From Teredinibacter franksiae (GTDB lineage: Bacteria > Pseudomonadota > Gammaproteobacteria > Pseudomonadales > Cellvibrionaceae), in contig NZ_JACJUV010000001.1 of NCBI RefSeq assembly GCF_014218805.1, positions 558,001-622,000 on the forward strand: DNA of 64,000 bases, given 5' to 3'. The stretch's first letter is position 1, and every line of letters begins with the position of its first letter. Positions 1-8,803 of this stretch are shown piece by piece. Made by a program: the position numbers and the translations under genes. The notes under the pieces are model-generated. The model was not told the origin of the DNA and did no database searches. It worked only from the letters and a program-made list of their open reading frames with translations.

Positions 1-2
1 AT

Positions 3-1691
3 GGAGTAAGGGCCGCCAATATCAACATTGGAATCCGGGCTACTATCATCCGTTAATACAGCGAAAGCACCTGTTTCAAGATTCGCATTAAAAATAATGG
101 CGTAGTTTTGCTCTGCAAATAAGAGCGTATTTTGTTCAGGGAGCAGTTTTAACATCGAAAAACTCTGGAATGCTGGATCTTTATCTATAAATATACTTCT
201 TGTGCCAGTCTCAATATCGATAGCCAATATTTGAACTGGTGCTGCACACGCTAAAAATAAACGATCATTCTCTCTATCCCATTCGATACCGGCATACTCA
301 TACCTACCAATCGACACATCATTCCCCTCAGGAAAATCAGTCGTCAACGCATCCGCCCTCTGCAATACCGTTAAGGTTACCGGCGTTGACGCTTCGCCCG
401 CAAAATCCGTTGCCGTTACCTGCAAGGTATTCAGTTTTTCACTAGCCAGGCCTACCTGTACCGACCAAGTATCCTGAAAGTCTTCATCGCCGGTAGCGGT
501 AAGGGTTTGGGTATCCACTTCTACCGTGCCGTCATCAGTAGTCACTGTTACGTTTATTTCAGTTACCGGCCCAAAGTCGTCACTGGCGTTGCCGCGCAGG
601 GTAACGAAGGTGCCGTTGCTCATTGTGTTCGCCGTGGGGAATATCACTTCGGCAGTGGGTGGGGTTTGGTCTTCGGCTATTACGGCGAAGGTATCGCTTT
701 GGTTTCCGATGGTGAGCGTGGCGGTGGTGGTATCGTTGTGGATTGTTCCAGCCGTTGCCCGTACTTGAATTTGCTGGCCGTTGGTAACGGTAGATGCCGC
801 ACTGCTGTAGTCTTGCACGCCGTCTATTCGGTATTCACCGTTGGTAATGCTGATGCTAGCGGTGGAGTTTATACCCGCTACCGTAATCAACTGGCTTTCC
901 GCAGTGGCACCGGGAGCCGATACGGTGGCAGTGGCACCCAGTTCGAATGCATCGGGGTTGGTGTCTTCGGCAACGGTGGTTACGCTAAAGTTTTCGGTGG
1001 TGTCGCCAATGGTTAACGCAACAACAATTTCTGTTGCAAAGGTCGCTGCAGCTGTGCCGGTTACTGTTACGGTTTGGCCGTTTTCAATGGTGCCCGCTTC
1101 GCTGGTGGGGCTGCCGCTGCCCAGGGTGTAGGTTCCGTTACTTATGCTGATGGGTACCGCACCGGTTATACCTTCAATGCCAACACTCACGGAGCTTGCC
1201 GTAGCCCCCGGAGTAACGTCTGTAACTGTGCCAAGGTCGATAGCGTTAGGGGTAATATCCTGTGCAGCGGTGGTTACGGTGAATTCACCGGTTACGCCGC
1301 CAATGGTGAGGCTTACGGTTTGCCCGGTCGCAAATTCAGCAGCAGCCGTTGCACGTACTTTTACGGCCTGGCCATTGCTTATGCTGCCTGCAGCGCTGCT
1401 ATAAGCACCATTGCCAATGGCGTATTCGCCACCGCTTACCACTACCGAGGCGGCGGCGTTCATTCCACTAATGGTAACCGCTTCACTTTCTACTACTGCA
1501 CCCAATGCAACATCGCCTTGTGTACTAAAGCTAAAGGCATTTGGCTGGGTATCGGGCACTGGTTCTGTTGTTGGCGTTGTATTCGTACCGCCACCGCCAC
1601 CGCCGCCACAGGCAGCAAGCCCTATTACCGCCACGCCCAATAAACACTTTGCGGCAATGCGTTTACATACAACCCGATACGACAATATCAT
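3..1691 (-). CDS. Secreted repeat-containing lipoprotein, 3' end outside window
   Basis: Reading the minus strand from an ATG at 1691 gives an open frame of 563 codons to the window edge. The N-terminus is a lipoprotein signal peptide with lipobox LAAC (Cys28), then a Gly run and a Thr/Pro linker. Residues about 49-144, 148-242 and 246-340 are three copies of a ~95-residue beta-rich repeat, each carrying an ISNGxY-like strand, a TxxNGQ turn and an LTIG strand. A bacterial Ig-like segment follows (about 345-445). The last ~115 residues, with WDRENDRLFLAC and ILAIDIETGTRSIF, look like the start of a beta-propeller. The protein is probably surface-anchored. Function is not recognisable; adhesion or substrate binding is a guess. 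The plus-strand frames over this region are antisense shadows. Confidence 0.8.
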   Translation of the reverse strand, partial: MILSYRVVCKRIAAKCLLGVAVIGLAACGGGGGGGTNTTPTTEPVPDTQPNAFSFSTQGDVALGAVVESEAVTISGMNAAASVVVSGGEYAIGNGAYSSAAGSISNGQAVKVRATAAAEFATGQTVSLTIGGVTGEFTVTTAAQDITPNAIDLGTVTDVTPGATASSVSVGIEGITGAVPISISNGTYTLGSGSPTSEAGTIENGQTVTVTGTAAATFATEIVVALTIGDTTENFSVTTVAEDTNPDAFELGATATVSAPGATAESQLITVAGINSTASISITNGEYRIDGVQDYSSAASTVTNGQQIQVRATAGTIHNDTTTATLTIGNQSDTFAVIAEDQTPPTAEVIFPTANTMSNGTFVTLRGNASDDFGPVTEINVTVTTDDGTVEVDTQTLTATGDEDFQDTWSVQVGLASEKLNTLQVTATDFAGEASTPVTLTVLQRADALTTDFPEGNDVSIGRYEYAGIEWDRENDRLFLACAAPVQILAIDIETGTRSIFIDKDPAFQSFSMLKLLPEQNTLLFAEQNYAIIFNANLETGAFAVLTDDSSPDSNVDIGGPYS

Positions 1692-2366
1692 GAGGCTACC
1701 TTTCCTTGTTTTATACTTATTCATTAAACGCAAAGTCCTTTGCGCACTTATGCTGAAGGGCGGTATTTATAGCATATTCCGCGCTTTTTTAGCGTGTGAG
1801 TTGTCGCCAAAACGGTCTTAATTCAATCAAATAATCTCTTCTCGCACACCAGCCAAAACCACCGCAAACTACTGACATAGCGCGATGCGAAAGGCTTACA
1901 AACAAATAGGCGATTGACGGGTTGACAAAGTTTTACAGGTTTACGCTTCAGGAATAAAACCGTTTTATCTTAACGATTTGCCCTACCCGTTTCGGTTTCA
2001 TCCACCAGTGCAAAATAGTCACTTGAACTATGGAATCTCTTGAACCTTACCGCTACGTTTAATTACGGGTGTATATTCTGATGGACAGTAATAGACGTCT
2101 TTGTTGACTGCCAGATTAGCTACGCCAGGTACGAACGAAGCCCTGAAAATACCAAACGAAGTTGGATTTTACTGGAACGATGGGGTACACGCCTGCGTTC
2201 GGCGTAGCTTGGGAAAGGCGAGCATGCCCAACATGGGTTGTTGCCCGATCTGCTGCACATCACAGGCAGTCACCCATCGATACACCCGAAACGAGCGAAA
2301 ACGCGCCGTTCTTTACTCTAGCGGTTAAGAATGAGGGCTGGCGGCTCGCAACTGTAAGTGAGGAGG
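1692..2366. other. Intergenic region without recognisable gene
   Basis: This stretch lies between the divergent lipoprotein gene and the toxin-antitoxin operon. Short frames at 2101-2328 and 2162-2416 overlap each other, lack family features and were not accepted. No RNA gene was recognised. Confidence 0.5.
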
Positions 2367-2399
2367 AGTATATTATCCTACTGAGTAGTATATTTATCC
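2367..2399. promoter_or_regulatory. Probable toxin-antitoxin operator, two direct repeats
   Basis: AGTATATTATCC at 2367-2378 recurs as AGTATATTTATCC at 2387-2399, 20 bp (two helical turns) apart. The repeats end about 20 bp upstream of the antitoxin start. ParD-type ribbon-helix-helix antitoxins usually autoregulate by binding such repeats, so autorepression is inferred. Confidence 0.5.
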
Positions 2400-2418
2400 G
2401 GATGACGAGGTGGTAAGT

Positions 2419-2685
2419 ATGGCCATGGTGAAAAAGAGCATTACAGTAACAGACCAGCAAGATAACTGGATCAAGGCGCAGATCGAAACGGGGCATTACG
2501 GCAATGAAAGTGAAGTGCTACGGGAACTGATACGGGAGCGACAGTTGCGAGAGCAGGAGACAAGCCGCGAAATCGAAGTGATCCGTGCCAAGCTGATTAG
2601 GGCGGAAGAGAGTGGTTTTACTGAACAAAACCCAACAGAGCTCCTAAAAGAAATTAAAAACGGACTGGGCCGTGATGCGATTTAA
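2419..2685 (+). CDS. ParD-like antitoxin, ribbon-helix-helix
   Basis: This protein of about 88 residues begins MAMVKKSITVTDQQ, the short beta strand of a CopG/ParD ribbon-helix-helix domain. The dimerisation and DNA-binding helices follow (GNESEVLRELIRERQLRE), with an acidic/amphipathic tail that would wrap the toxin. ATG2419 is preferred because GAGG lies eight bases upstream; GTG2410 and ATG2425 are alternatives. The frame overlaps the toxin start by 11 bp, so translation is probably coupled. The known role of the family is to neutralise ParE and repress the operon. The assignment to a ParD-type type II system is strong from domain pattern plus partner. Confidence 0.88.
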   Translation: MAMVKKSITVTDQQDNWIKAQIETGHYGNESEVLRELIRERQLREQETSREIEVIRAKLIRAEESGFTEQNPTELLKEIKNGLGRDAI

Positions 2686-2959
2686 ACTCAGCAATGAAGC
2701 AAAAATGGATCTAGCGCGTATCTACTGGCGCGGAGTGAAAGAGTTCGGGGAGTTTCAGGCCGACCGCTACTATGAAGCCCTGATCCAGCGCTTTGGCGAT
2801 ATTGCCGAAGCGCCCTACAAATACCAAGCAGTCGATCACATCCGCGATCACTACCGGCGTAGTGTTTGTGGCGTAGACAGCATCTACTATCGCGTGAGTG
2901 CTGACACTATCGAGGTCATGCGAGTACTTGGCAGGCAGGACACCGCCGAGAGATTATAA
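2675..2959 (+). CDS. ParE/RelE-superfamily toxin
   Basis: This 94-residue basic protein has the ParE layout: MRFKLSNEAKMDLARIYWRG at the N-terminus, a central YYEALIQRFGDIAEAP helix pair, then beta strands YRRSVCGVDSIYYRV and IEVMRVLGRQD. The last is the typical C-terminal strand of the family, in which an Arg follows the hydrophobic core. ATG2675 is chosen over GTG2672 by similarity to family N-termini. It overlaps the antitoxin end by 11 bp. ParE toxins poison DNA gyrase, whereas RelE relatives cut mRNA. The ParD-type antitoxin makes a gyrase target more likely, but this is inference. Confidence 0.88.
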   Translation: MRFKLSNEAKMDLARIYWRGVKEFGEFQADRYYEALIQRFGDIAEAPYKYQAVDHIRDHYRRSVCGVDSIYYRVSADTIEVMRVLGRQDTAERL

Positions 2960-3328
2960 AGATAAGCTAATTTGCTTGTGGAGACATTGCACTTCTTCCG
3001 CCGCTCGTCACATGGCCTATAAAAAAGAACAAAAGGGTCGCCGTGCATTTGACATACTCCCGTAAGCCCTGCCTATTTACAAACGGGTTACACAGTATCG
3101 TCTTTGGCGCGAAGCTTTTAAGACGAATATTTACAGACACGTAATTGTGGAATTACACATATCACATGAAGTGTAATAAAAACTCTGTCAAGTGAGAATG
3201 GCATTGTGACCTGTAAACAACGTAATGTTCGCGGGCAACACTTGAAGCACCACCGTAACCTCCAACAGGCAGTCTAACGATAAAGCCGGCTTAGCATAAG
3301 GATTACTTTATATAGCCCTTAGTTTGGG
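2960..3328. other. Intergenic region, convergent genes
   Basis: This is the space between the toxin and the convergent unknown gene. A short hairpin, TAGCCC (3313-3318) with GGGCTA (3326-3331), overlaps the stop of the minus-strand gene and may be a weak terminator. Nothing else was recognised. Confidence 0.4.
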
Positions 3329-4258
3329 CTATTTATTAATTCTAGCTTGATGCCCAGGAGCGTCTGGAGTTGCGGTAATATCGACTTCTTTGGGTTTTTT
3401 ACGGGCTTTCTCTACCTTGAGCGGCCAAGGTAATTCACCAAAGGTTTCTGTTATCGACATATCTGGGCAGGTGGCCTTTACTTTATCCCACTCGGCTTGT
3501 GTTTGAGCTCCAACCTCTAAACGAAGGGAGTCAATAATAGAATCGCACAGCTTAAACAGGGGTTTTGCACGCACCTCATCGCGGTAGATTGAAGTACCGC
3601 CAAAATCAAAATTAATCCGAATCATTTTTTGAGGTGCTATGGGAAAATAAACTACTCGATGTAACGAAGGATTGTCTTTGGAGCCATTTCCTATTTCGTG
3701 AATATCGCATACCACCGCGTGTATACTGGGGGATATTGGCAGCACACGCCAATGCAAAGGACCTCGATATTTTGGCTTATTACCTTGCCTATCGTAACCG
3801 TAGCTAGTATCCAAATAATTAGCGATGGCAGACTCAAATACCTTGGGGTGGAATAAATTTTTATCGGCAAAAGTACCATTTTTATCGGCCTTGACCAGTA
3901 AGGCGCTAGCCTTTAAATGTGCCTGATAACCCGTAAACCAAGGTCCTACAAAATACCAAGTGTTCGAATAAAAACGATAGTAATCCCATTCGCTTGGTGG
4001 CGCATCTGAGCCACTATTGTAAACCCGCTGCCACGGCGATTTTAATATATTGGCAGAGCCTGGCAACACCGCATCTACTGAGCTACTTCTACCAGAAAAA
4101 CCAAAAACAGGGTTAGCCAATGGCGCACCAAAATATAAGAGGCTATCCTGTAAGAACCACTTATTCTTTCTCAACGCCGAAAAATACGGCCCTCGAACTT
4201 CTGCTGGCTTATGGTCATCGTGCCATTCAAACGGAAAGAACTTCAGCCATTCAAACAT
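3329..4258 (-). CDS. Hypothetical soluble protein, partner of upstream gene
   Basis: This 309-residue protein begins MFEWLKFFPFEWHDDHKP, rich in aromatics, with no signal peptide or membrane segment. It has a Trp/Tyr-rich middle (EWDYYRFYSNTWYFVGPWF) and a C-terminal Lys/Pro tail. No family was recognised. It starts only six bases after the stop of the upstream gene (4265), so the two are almost surely co-transcribed. The arrangement of a larger protein with a hydrophobic C-terminus followed by a soluble protein resembles effector-immunity or effector-chaperone pairs, but no VgrG, PAAR or other type VI gene is in the window, so this remains a hypothesis. Confidence 0.75.
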   Translation of the reverse strand: MFEWLKFFPFEWHDDHKPAEVRGPYFSALRKNKWFLQDSLLYFGAPLANPVFGFSGRSSSVDAVLPGSANILKSPWQRVYNSGSDAPPSEWDYYRFYSNTWYFVGPWFTGYQAHLKASALLVKADKNGTFADKNLFHPKVFESAIANYLDTSYGYDRQGNKPKYRGPLHWRVLPISPSIHAVVCDIHEIGNGSKDNPSLHRVVYFPIAPQKMIRINFDFGGTSIYRDEVRAKPLFKLCDSIIDSLRLEVGAQTQAEWDKVKATCPDMSITETFGELPWPLKVEKARKKPKEVDITATPDAPGHQARINK

Positions 4259-4264
4259 CTGGGT

Positions 4265-5413
4265 TCAACCTCGTTTCATACGTTTTTTTACAGCATTAAC
4301 GGCAAAATGAATAGCGCCGATGGCTCCGGTAACGGAGCCAACGGTCGTGACCACGGGCGAGCTGACCAGCAAGCCCGCACCGGTCGCAAGTGCACCTGCG
4401 GCGCCTATCGCAGCCATGGAACCATTAGACAAATCCTTTGCGTAGTCTTGCCCCGTGTAAGGGTCACTTTTATCCCGCGCTCGCGCGGCGTTGGTCATCA
4501 AACTGCTAACACTGGCCCTTATATTACCGTTGCCTTTAGCCAAGTTTTTATCGGCTATCATGCCAAGCTTGGTAGCCGATGCTAAAGTGGGATTCGGGTT
4601 GGTGGTGGGCTGATACATTTTAATGATATGTTTTTGTTCTTTAAACGAAATATTTTTATTGGCCAAGGTTTGTAACGCCTGCGTTAGCACCACAGAACCG
4701 CCCAACTCAGACGCCCACACGACCCCTTTCTGCTGTTTAGACTGCTCCATAGCGTCTGCCAGTAGGCCCGCAAAGGCATAAGCTTCCTTTAACACTATGG
4801 GGTTATAATTACGCCAGCCCCCTAACTTACTACCAACGGGCGAATAAAATAAGTCGAAATCACATTTTAGTGCGGCGTCGCTGCTAAACATAGCTTCCAG
4901 CTTAGTTGCCGCAATTTCGGCGGCACGCGCCGGTACATTGTGCTTAGTATCTGCCACCACCACATTTCTATGGTTTTCTGGGGTAATACGCCCATTTTTC
5001 TTATAATCAACCTTCACCCCTTCTGCCCCTTCGCTGACCCGATAAACACCAGGCTTTCTACCGCTCCCACGCTCAATACTGTCGTAACCCTCACTTAACT
5101 GCAGCTCAGTCACCACCAAATTATCATTAGGCCGCCGCTCTACCGTGGCCATAATACCGGGTACAAACACAACCACTTGCTGGAAGGTGTTGGCTTTAAA
5201 GTCGTTAATGTTTGGGATAAACACATTGCGCTTGCCGTTTAACCCCGTAGATAAAGCATTTAAGTGCTTTATCGCTAGCATGGGGTAGTAATAGCCTTGA
5301 CGCGCGGCGCGCTTCAATATTATACCTTTATCTTTAATTGCTGGCGCAAAGCTCACTTCTTTGCCTTGATTGGGAGTGGAAATAAGTAAGTCTTTGTCTT
5401 TAGGAGGGATCAT
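4265..5413 (-). CDS. Hypothetical alpha/beta-hydrolase-like protein with hydrophobic C-terminus
   Basis: From ATG5413, which has AAAGGA about ten bases upstream, the product has 382 residues; GTG5449 would add 12. VVVFVPGIMAT resembles the first strand and oxyanion loop of lipase-type alpha/beta hydrolases. FDLFYSPVGSKLGGWRNYNP and VVWASELGGSVVLTQAL occupy positions where such enzymes have a later strand and the nucleophile elbow. The elbow reads ASELGG instead of xHSxGG, so the usual Ser is replaced by Glu or shifted. The last 60 residues are Gly/Ala-rich and hydrophobic (SMAAIGAAGALATGAGLLV and GSVTGAIGAIHFAV), followed by KKRMKRG, which suggests membrane insertion. Function is unknown; a toxin or effector is possible. 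Confidence 0.72.
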   Translation of the reverse strand: MIPPKDKDLLISTPNQGKEVSFAPAIKDKGIILKRAARQGYYYPMLAIKHLNALSTGLNGKRNVFIPNINDFKANTFQQVVVFVPGIMATVERRPNDNLVVTELQLSEGYDSIERGSGRKPGVYRVSEGAEGVKVDYKKNGRITPENHRNVVVADTKHNVPARAAEIAATKLEAMFSSDAALKCDFDLFYSPVGSKLGGWRNYNPIVLKEAYAFAGLLADAMEQSKQQKGVVWASELGGSVVLTQALQTLANKNISFKEQKHIIKMYQPTTNPNPTLASATKLGMIADKNLAKGNGNIRASVSSLMTNAARARDKSDPYTGQDYAKDLSNGSMAAIGAAGALATGAGLLVSSPVVTTVGSVTGAIGAIHFAVNAVKKRMKRG

Positions 5414-5449
5414 GGCCGGGGTCCTTTCGTCCTTTTTATATCCAGGCAC

Positions 5450-5980
5450 TCAGGGTAGCGCCTATCTCTTATTTTTAAGCCGTAAGCCGATATTGATTAG
5501 CAGGCTTATGTTCGTATTATTAATCTGCCCTTTTTCTATGCAGTCTAGCATTCTACTCATCTTGGGTAAACGGGATCAAAACTTCATCCGCAACGGTTGA
5601 CTATTTTCATATACACACAGCTTGCCCAACACACTCCATTTGCAGTACGCCCACTTAGCTAAAACTTGTGAAGCTTGTAGGCAACCCAACAGAACCCAAA
5701 TTTCAATTTACAGGCTAACGGGAAACCTTTTCATTCCTATTACCTACGTACACACTCGACCGCAAGGCAAACACCACACCTGCAGCCACCGAAAAAATGT
5801 GAACTGCCTCAACTTCCTTAAAACATCAATACAAAACTTATCACCAAAACTAACGACGACAAAAAAGTTGATCTACATGGATTAAGGCACCCTTCTTCGT
5901 CAAGACCAAGAGCGAGAGCCTGGCCTTGCTGTGACACCCAATCTTTCGGCACACACAAAATGACTTCCAAAAATAAATGA
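5450..5980. other. Intergenic region before the tandem repeat array
   Basis: No convincing gene is present. An 87-codon frame at 5622-5885 has biased composition and no family features and was not accepted. The region ends directly at the first repeat unit. Confidence 0.45.
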
Positions 5981-7415
5981 GACACTCACTAATAGCTAAT
6001 AGGGTCACCGCTATCCCATTGAGTGCAGACTCATATTTCGGTTATACCTTCAAATACGCCCTACTGCCCGAGACACATTAAAACCCTCACGCACCCTCGA
6101 TTTAATCGCTCTCGTGAAAGCGAGAATCTAGGGTTTGGGGTGCACCCATAAAAGATACCCGCGTTCGCGGGCATGACGGGGCCCTAGTGAAGAAATCTGC
6201 GGTGAAAAAAATATATGGGACACTCACTAATAGCTAATAGGGTCACCGCTATCCCATTGAGTGCAGAATCATATTTCGGTTATACCTTCAAATACGCCCC
6301 ACTGCCCGAGACACATTAAAACCCTCACGCACCCTCGATTTAATCACTCTCGTGAAAGCGGGAATCTAGGATTTGGAGTGCACCCATAAAAGATACCCGC
6401 GTTCGCGGGTATGACGGGGCCGTAGTGAAGAAATCTGCGGTGTAAAAAAACATATGGGACACTTAAAAAAATATATGGGACACTCACTAATAGCTTCACC
6501 GCTATCCCATTGAGTGCAGACTCATATTTAGGTTATACCTTCAAATACGCCCTACTGCCCGAGACACATTAAAACCCTCACGCACCCTCGATTTAATCGC
6601 TCTCGTGAAAGCGGGAATCTAGGGTTTGGGGTGCACCCATAAAAGATACCCGCGTTCGCGGGCATGACGGGGCCGTAGTGAAGAAATCTGCGGTGTAAAA
6701 AATATATGAGACACTCACTAATAGCTAATAGGGTCACCGCTATCCCATTGAGTGCAGAATCATATTTCGGTTATACCTTCAAATACGCCCTACTGCCCGA
6801 GACACATTAAAACCCTCACGCACCCTCGATTTAATCGCTCTCGTGAAAGCGAGAATCTAGGATTTGGAGTGCACCCATAAAAGATACCCGCGTTCGCGGG
6901 CATGACGGGGCCGTAGTGAAGAAATCTGCGGTGTAAAAAATATATGTGACACTCACTAATAGCTAATAGGGTCACCGCTATCCCATTGAGTGCAGAATCA
7001 TATTTCGGTTATACCTTCAAATACGCCCTACTGCCCGAGACACATTAAAACCCTCACGCACCCTCGATTTAATCGCTCTCGTGAAAGCGAGAATCTAGGG
7101 TTTGGGGTGCACCCATAAAAGATACCCGCGTTCGCGGGCATGACGGGGCCGTAGTGAAGAAATCTGCGGTGTAAAAAAATATATGGGACACTCACTAATA
7201 GCTAATAGCTTCACCGCTATCCCATTGAGTGCAGACTCATATTTAGGTTATACCTTCAAATACGCCCTAATGCCCGAGACACATTAAAACCCTCACGCAC
7301 CCTCGATTTAATCGCTCTCGTGAAAGCGGGAATCTAGGATTTGGAGTGCACCCATAAAAGATACCCGCGTTCGCGGGCATGACGGGGCCGTAGTGAAGAA
7401 ATCTGCGGTGTAAAA
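5981..7415. repeat. Six-copy tandem array of ~238-bp units with REP-doublet (REPIN-like) palindromes
   Basis: Units start at 5981, 6219, 6479, 6710, 6948 and 7187 and measure 238, 260, 231, 238, 239 and about 229 bp. They differ by few substitutions and two small indels. Each unit contains (a) an imperfect hairpin with CACTCA/TGAGTG outer and ATAGC/GCTAT inner arms, (b) TCTCGTGAAAGCGAGA (6110-6125 in unit 1), and (c) CCCGCGTTCGCGGG (6158-6171 in unit 1). Elements b and c are REP-like palindromes in opposite orientation about 35 bp apart, which is the layout of a REPIN. Unit 2 carries an extra ~22-bp partial duplication at its right end. The near identity indicates recent amplification. Repeated short frames across it are not genes. 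Confidence 0.9.
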
Positions 7416-7534
7416 GTGGGGGGGTCGGCAATGGCTAAGAATTATAACCTTTCCACAAACAGCAATACCGCGAACCCAAACATATGTCGAATTTCGAGCC
7501 TACGTTAAAGAATACCGCTACAAGCCTAATCCCA

Positions 7535-8518
7535 TCAACGACCCTCTAACAAAATAAGCCTGTCTATAAAGGCGTCTGTCTCGGGGCTAATAACCTGCCG
7601 CCTAGGGTCAGCTTCAAACCACTCTAAAGTTCGCGCTATTCCTTCGGCGTAATTAATTTTCGCTTTAAACTCTGGTACAAGCGATTTTATTTTGGTGTTG
7701 TCGAAAATAGCCGAAACCGATTTATCGCCCAGTAAGGTGCCAGTGTATTCAGTATTTAGGGCGCAAATTTTGTCGGACGTTACGTGTACTATCTCTGCTT
7801 CGCAACCGGCCGCACGAGCGGTTTGCTGATAAATTTCATTCCAGCTTAAGAAAAAATCGGAGGTGATATGAAAGTCTTCACCAATCGCTTTTTTGTTACC
7901 TAGCAACCCACAAAAACCCACAGCAAAATCTTCTGCGTGCGTTAGTGTCCATAATGAATGTCCATCGCCCTGAACTACAACAGGTTTTCCAGCCTTCATG
8001 CGTGCCACAGCTGTATATTCATCCCAACCACCAATGGTGAGTGGAATTACGCGTGAATAGGTATGACTTGGGCGCACAACGGTTATTGGGAAACCCTCCG
8101 ATTTAAAAGCAGCATTAAAAATATGTTCTGCTGCCATTTTATTACGAGAATAATCCCAGTGACGGTTTTCCAAAGGCGTATTTTCTGTAATGATGGCCGT
8201 TGGCCCAGGGTTTTGATAGCAAGATGCCGAACTGATAAAACTATACTGAGCCGTTCTACCCCGAAACAATTCAATATCTCTTTGAGCTTCTTCGGGTGTG
8301 AAGACAACCCAGTTAACGACTACATCCCAATGATGTTTCGCCAGCGTTTGCTCTGCACTACCCAGCGAAGCAATATCACCTTGAATAAATTTCGCACCCG
8401 GCAATTCCGAACACGCGCCACTACGATTCAGCAGCCAAAGCTCTTCACCTTTTTCCAGCAACCGCTTACTCACACTTAGGCTTATATTGCCGGTACCGCC
8501 AATAAATAGAATTTTCAT
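7535..8518 (-). CDS. NAD-dependent epimerase/dehydratase (extended SDR)
   Basis: This 327-residue soluble protein has an N-terminal Rossmann motif GGTGNIS (residues 7-13) after a single strand, MKILFI. Active-site candidates are a Ser in FISSAS (about 97-98) and YSRNK (Tyr123, Lys127), the YxxxK pair of short-chain dehydrogenases. Length and the WTLTHAEDFAVGF segment fit extended SDRs acting on nucleotide sugars or related substrates. The exact substrate cannot be read from sequence. It stands alone on the minus strand just beyond the repeat array, with no co-directional gene close enough for an obvious operon. Confidence 0.88.
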   Translation of the reverse strand: MKILFIGGTGNISLSVSKRLLEKGEELWLLNRSGACSELPGAKFIQGDIASLGSAEQTLAKHHWDVVVNWVVFTPEEAQRDIELFRGRTAQYSFISSASCYQNPGPTAIITENTPLENRHWDYSRNKMAAEHIFNAAFKSEGFPITVVRPSHTYSRVIPLTIGGWDEYTAVARMKAGKPVVVQGDGHSLWTLTHAEDFAVGFCGLLGNKKAIGEDFHITSDFFLSWNEIYQQTARAAGCEAEIVHVTSDKICALNTEYTGTLLGDKSVSAIFDNTKIKSLVPEFKAKINYAEGIARTLEWFEADPRRQVISPETDAFIDRLILLEGR

Positions 8519-8803
8519 GTGTACATTCCGAGATGGTGAATATTGGGCATTTTTTTATTTGGGAGAATTAAAGGCCGCCGCTAGTATTTTTTTGCCTTTA
8601 CGCAGCGAAAGGCTGACCGTGCTGGCAAGCAGATTGGCGCCGCAAGCGCTTACCTAGCCAATCGCTTTAGAGCATTACGCGCTGTTCATGCACAGTTTTA
8701 CTGTTTTTCGCTAAGGTTGCCAGCCTGCCGGTATAATTTACCTTGCACATAAGCCGCCCATAAAGCTAGAAACCATAAGCCATACGTAGAAGCGCCCGTT
8801 ACG

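Noticed and set aside
507..1821. Several plus-strand frames of 80-190 codons
   Set aside because: They are antisense to the minus-strand repeat lipoprotein, which has a signal peptide and internal repeats; the plus frames have no family features.
2101..2416. Two overlapping small frames upstream of the toxin-antitoxin pair
   Set aside because: They overlap each other and the operator and show no domain or ribosome site.
5622..5885. 87-codon plus-strand frame
   Set aside because: Biased composition, no ribosome site and no recognisable family.
6552..6975. Repeated 61-codon minus-strand frames in the array
   Set aside because: They run through REP palindromes and recur only because the DNA is repeated; there are no ribosome sites. 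MPANAGI-type peptides are common artefacts of REP sequence.
5981..7415. CRISPR array
   Set aside because: Units are ~238 bp and wholly repeated, with no short conserved repeat alternating with unique spacers, and no cas gene is present.
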